The notes under the pieces are model-generated. The model had not been told where the DNA came from. It saw nothing but the letters and a program-made list of their open reading frames with translations, and ran no database searches. The position numbers and the translations under genes were made by a program. From Luteibacter sp. UNCMF331Sha3.1 (GTDB lineage: Bacteria; Pseudomonadota; Gammaproteobacteria; Xanthomonadales; Rhodanobacteraceae), in contig NZ_FOBU01000002.1 in the NCBI RefSeq assembly GCF_900109915.1, positions 823,170 to 887,169 of the forward strand: a stretch of 64,000 nucleotides of DNA, written 5' to 3'. Positions 61,653 through 64,000 of the stretch are shown in pieces (the first letter of the stretch is position 1; each line of letters opens with the position of its first letter).

Positions 61653-62593
61653 CAGGGAACCGGCGTCTCGGCGAGGATGGCGCGCGCGATCGCTTCCCGG
61701 TGGCTGCCGCGCGCGGGCACGAGGCGGTGCGCGGCGGTGGGTACGAAGATCGTCTGGATGTCTTCGGGGATGACGTAATCGCGACCGCTGATCAGGGCCC
61801 AGGCACGGGAAGCGGCGAGCAACGCCAGACCGGCGCGGGGCGACAGGCCGACGCGCACGTCGTTGTGCTTGCGGCTCGCCCCCAGCAGCGCCTGCAGATA
61901 GTCGAGCAACGCGGGACTCGTCTTCACCCCCTGCGCGGCCGCGTGCAGCTGGGCGATGGATGCGATGTCCAGCCGTGGCGTGAGGGTCGCCATCATGTCG
62001 CGGCGGTCTTCGCCGGTCAGGAGCGCGCGCTCGGCGGCGGGATCGGGATAGTCGAGGCTCAGCCGCAGCATGAACCGGTCGAGCTGCGAGTCCGGCAGCG
62101 GGAACGTGCCCGCGAGATCCAGCGGATTCTGCGTTGCGACCACGAAGAACGGGCGGGGCAGTTCGTGGGTGGTGCCATCGACGGTGGTCTGACCTTCGGC
62201 CATCGCTTCGAGCAGCGCGCTCTGCGATTTCGGCGTGGCGCGATTGATCTCGTCGGCCAGCAGGAGGCTCGTGAAGATCGGGCCGGGATGGAAACGGAAC
62301 TCGCCGGTCTCGCGCTCGTAGACGCTGACTCCGATAATGTCGGATGGCAGGAGGTCGCTGGTGAACTGGATACGCTGGAATTCGAGATCGAACGTCGCGG
62401 CGAGCGCGTGCGCCAGCGTGGTCTTGCCCACGCCCGGCACGTCTTCGAGCAGAAGGTGTCCGCCGGCGATGAGGCAGGTAAAGGCCAGCTTCACCTGGCG
62501 CGGCTTGCCCAGCAGCACGCCGTTGACCTGCGCCAGCGCGGCGTCGAGGCGGTGCCGGAGCATTTCGTCATGGAGCGGATTCGTCGCGGACAT
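61652..62593 (-). CDS. MoxR-family AAA+ ATPase
   Basis: A 313-residue MoxR ATPase. Walker A is EDVPGVGKTTLAHALA (about 50-65), Walker B is SLLLADEINRATPKSQSALL, the sensor is VVATQNPLDLAGTFPLPDSQ, and the C-terminal lid holds GLSPRAGLALLAASRAWAL. ATG 62593 gives MSATNPLHDEMLRHRLD; a longer in-frame ATG at 62665 overlaps the divergent gene and is less likely. It should act as the chaperone partner of the DUF58 protein. Confidence 0.93.
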   Translation of the reverse strand: MSATNPLHDEMLRHRLDAALAQVNGVLLGKPRQVKLAFTCLIAGGHLLLEDVPGVGKTTLAHALAATFDLEFQRIQFTSDLLPSDIIGVSVYERETGEFRFHPGPIFTSLLLADEINRATPKSQSALLEAMAEGQTTVDGTTHELPRPFFVVATQNPLDLAGTFPLPDSQLDRFMLRLSLDYPDPAAERALLTGEDRRDMMATLTPRLDIASIAQLHAAAQGVKTSPALLDYLQALLGASRKHNDVRVGLSPRAGLALLAASRAWALISGRDYVIPEDIQTIFVPTAAHRLVPARGSHREAIARAILAETPVP

Positions 62594-62625
62594 CGATGCG
62601 TATGCCCCCCTGCCTGGCCGATTCG

Positions 62626-64000
62626 ATGAGTGAGCGTTCGAGTGTAGCCGCGCGCCCGCATGCATGGCGAGGCACGTTTCTCGCGGTCTTCGCGGTCACG
62701 TGCGTGGTCAGGCTGGTGATAGCGTGCACCCTGTCGCCTTTCGGTGACGAGGCGTTCTACTGGCAGGAAAGCCTGGCGCCCGCCTGGGGCTACAGCGACC
62801 TTCCGCCGCTGACCGCCTGGCTCATCGCCGCGTCCGAAGCCTGCTTCGGTCATGGCCTTCTCGCGATGCGTCTGCCGTTCCTGCTCATCGGCGCGCTGCT
62901 GCCCTGGCAGACCGCCGCCATCGCCCGACGTTACGGTGACGACGCGGCAGGGTGGCAGGCCGCGACGCTCGTCGCCGTCCTGCCGCTGGCCGGCAGCCTC
63001 GGCGTGCTCGCGTTGCCGGACGTGCCGCTCGCCTTCGCCATCGTCCTCGCGACGCAAGGCCTGCTCGCGGCGCTCGACGGGAACCGGTTGCGCGACTGGG
63101 CGTGGCTGGGCGTCGGACTCGCCATCGCCTGGGCGACGCACTACCGCGCCGCGATGCCCATGCTGGCAGGCCTCGTCTATCTCGTCGCGATGCCGCGCGG
63201 CCGCGCGCAATGGCGACGTCCCGGCCTCTGGCTGGCGATGGGCATCGCGTCGTTCGGCCTGGTTCCGATCGTGCTCTACAACCTCGCATCGCGCGGTGCC
63301 GGCGTCGCCTTCCAGCTCGTGGAACGCAACCCGTGGCGCTTCCAGGCCGACGCGCTCGTGCAGCCGCTCGAACAGGCGATCGCCTGCACGCCGCTCGCGT
63401 GGGCGACGATGCTCTGGGCGTTATGGCGCGCATGGCGTCGTCGCCACGAATCGCCGTTCGACGTGGTCGCGGTGGTGGGCGGCATGTTCGTCGTGGGCTA
63501 CTTCCTGCTCGGACTCTTCGCCGACGACGTGCGCTTCCGCGCGCACTGGCCGCTGCCCGGATACGTGCTCGCCTGCGCCGTCCTGCCGGTGCTCCTGCGC
63601 GATGCGGGAAGGTCGTGGCGTCGCTTCGCGACGGCGGGCTTCGTGCTCGCCGGGATCGGGCTCGCCGCGGGCTTCGCGTGGCTCGGCCTCGCCGCGTCCA
63701 CGAGCGGCGCTACATCGCTGGCCACGGTGAAGGCCTTCCCGTCGAACTTCACCGGCTGGCGCGAGGCCGCCACGACGGTGCGCGAACGGCTCGCGGTACG
63801 ACCCGACGCGATCGTCGTCGCCGACAATTTCATGCTTGCCGCCGAGCTGCGTTTCGCACTCGGTTCCGCGCAGACCGTGTACACCCTCGACAGTCCGTTG
63901 AACATGAAGCACGGTCGCGCACCGCAGCTCGCGACGTGGGGCTTCGACGAGCACGGACTGTCGGTCCATGCCGGTCGACCGGTCCTGCTCGTGGTCGACG
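62626..64000 (+). CDS. glycosyltransferase family 39-type membrane protein (partial)
   Basis: The gene runs off the right edge after 458 codons without a stop. It has about 10 membrane helices and the ArnT/GT39 signature FGDEAFYWQESLAPAWGYSD (about 40-59) with the conserved acidic residue after the first helix, and PLTAWLIAASEACFGHGLLA next. This family moves sugars from polyprenyl phosphate onto lipids or proteins. The start is uncertain: in-frame ATGs at 62596, 62602 and 62626; 62626 gives MSERSSVAARPHAW. It diverges from moxR with no room for a separate promoter if 62596 is used. Confidence 0.88.
   Translation, partial: MSERSSVAARPHAWRGTFLAVFAVTCVVRLVIACTLSPFGDEAFYWQESLAPAWGYSDLPPLTAWLIAASEACFGHGLLAMRLPFLLIGALLPWQTAAIARRYGDDAAGWQAATLVAVLPLAGSLGVLALPDVPLAFAIVLATQGLLAALDGNRLRDWAWLGVGLAIAWATHYRAAMPMLAGLVYLVAMPRGRAQWRRPGLWLAMGIASFGLVPIVLYNLASRGAGVAFQLVERNPWRFQADALVQPLEQAIACTPLAWATMLWALWRAWRRRHESPFDVVAVVGGMFVVGYFLLGLFADDVRFRAHWPLPGYVLACAVLPVLLRDAGRSWRRFATAGFVLAGIGLAAGFAWLGLAASTSGATSLATVKAFPSNFTGWREAATTVRERLAVRPDAIVVADNFMLAAELRFALGSAQTVYTLDSPLNMKHGRAPQLATWGFDEHGLSVHAGRPVLLVVD

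Overview
The window is a high-GC gammaproteobacterial chromosome segment. Gene order (pyrG-eno-ftsB-ispDF...truD-surE-pcm-nlpD; tig-clpP-clpX-lon-hupB-tRNA-ppiD; dnaX-ybaB-recR), FabV as enoyl-ACP reductase, a Kdo kinase and REP-like GTAG repeats point to the Xanthomonadales, most likely Rhodanobacteraceae (Luteibacter/Dyella-like). The genus is inferred, not proven. No phage, transposase, integrase or CRISPR array is visible.

Layout. 1-1536 holds the 5' part of an M24 aminopeptidase P gene running off the left edge. 1619-12981 is a mostly co-directional housekeeping run: CTP synthase, a small membrane protein, enolase, FtsB, the MEP-pathway pair IspD/IspF, MgtE, TruD, (Smr on the other strand), SurE, Pcm, a YqaA-like membrane protein and NlpD. 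12986-14611 (minus) carries PanE, a Mth938-domain protein and YhbY; RlmE-FtsH diverge from it. 17762-18342 is a five-tRNA operon (Arg, Pro, Arg, His, Lys) with promoter and terminator. 18496-22581 has an EptA-type phosphoethanolamine transferase, tRNA-Leu, a small membrane protein, and a divergent MFS pump/SoxR pair sharing a SoxR-box-like operator. 22759-31584 is the proteostasis block: trigger factor, ClpP, ClpX, Lon, HU, tRNA-Val, tRNA-Asp and PpiD. 31764-37834 has FabV, MltD, GloB, a methyltransferase, RNase HI, DnaQ and a PP2C phosphatase, then tRNA-Ser(CGA).

38148-48377 is an accessory block: two translationally coupled secreted proteins of one unusual family, a degraded gene remnant whose intact paralogue lies 7 kb away, cupin, two SDRs, HxlR and LysR regulators, GST, a broken DoxX gene, a SnoaL-like protein, a secreted HExxH protein, a TraB/DUF5694-like protein and a small protein. 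48601-53911 returns to envelope and transport functions (YihY, MntH, DUF6165, heptosyltransferase, Kdo kinase, MBL hydrolase). 54026-57275 holds tRNA-Ser(GGA), the 4.5S SRP RNA, DnaX, YbaB, RecR and a HIT protein. 57276-58030 is a gene-free REP cluster with three subtypes and an internal 200-bp duplication. 58066-62593 (minus) has a Slp lipoprotein and a MoxR-DUF58-transglutaminase operon; a GT39-type glycosyltransferase runs off the right edge.

Whole-gene functions are mostly secure from motifs and synteny. The more novel material is the coupled secreted pair and its upstream palindrome, the REP cluster, a second dispersed repeat placed after terminators, and two gene remnants.
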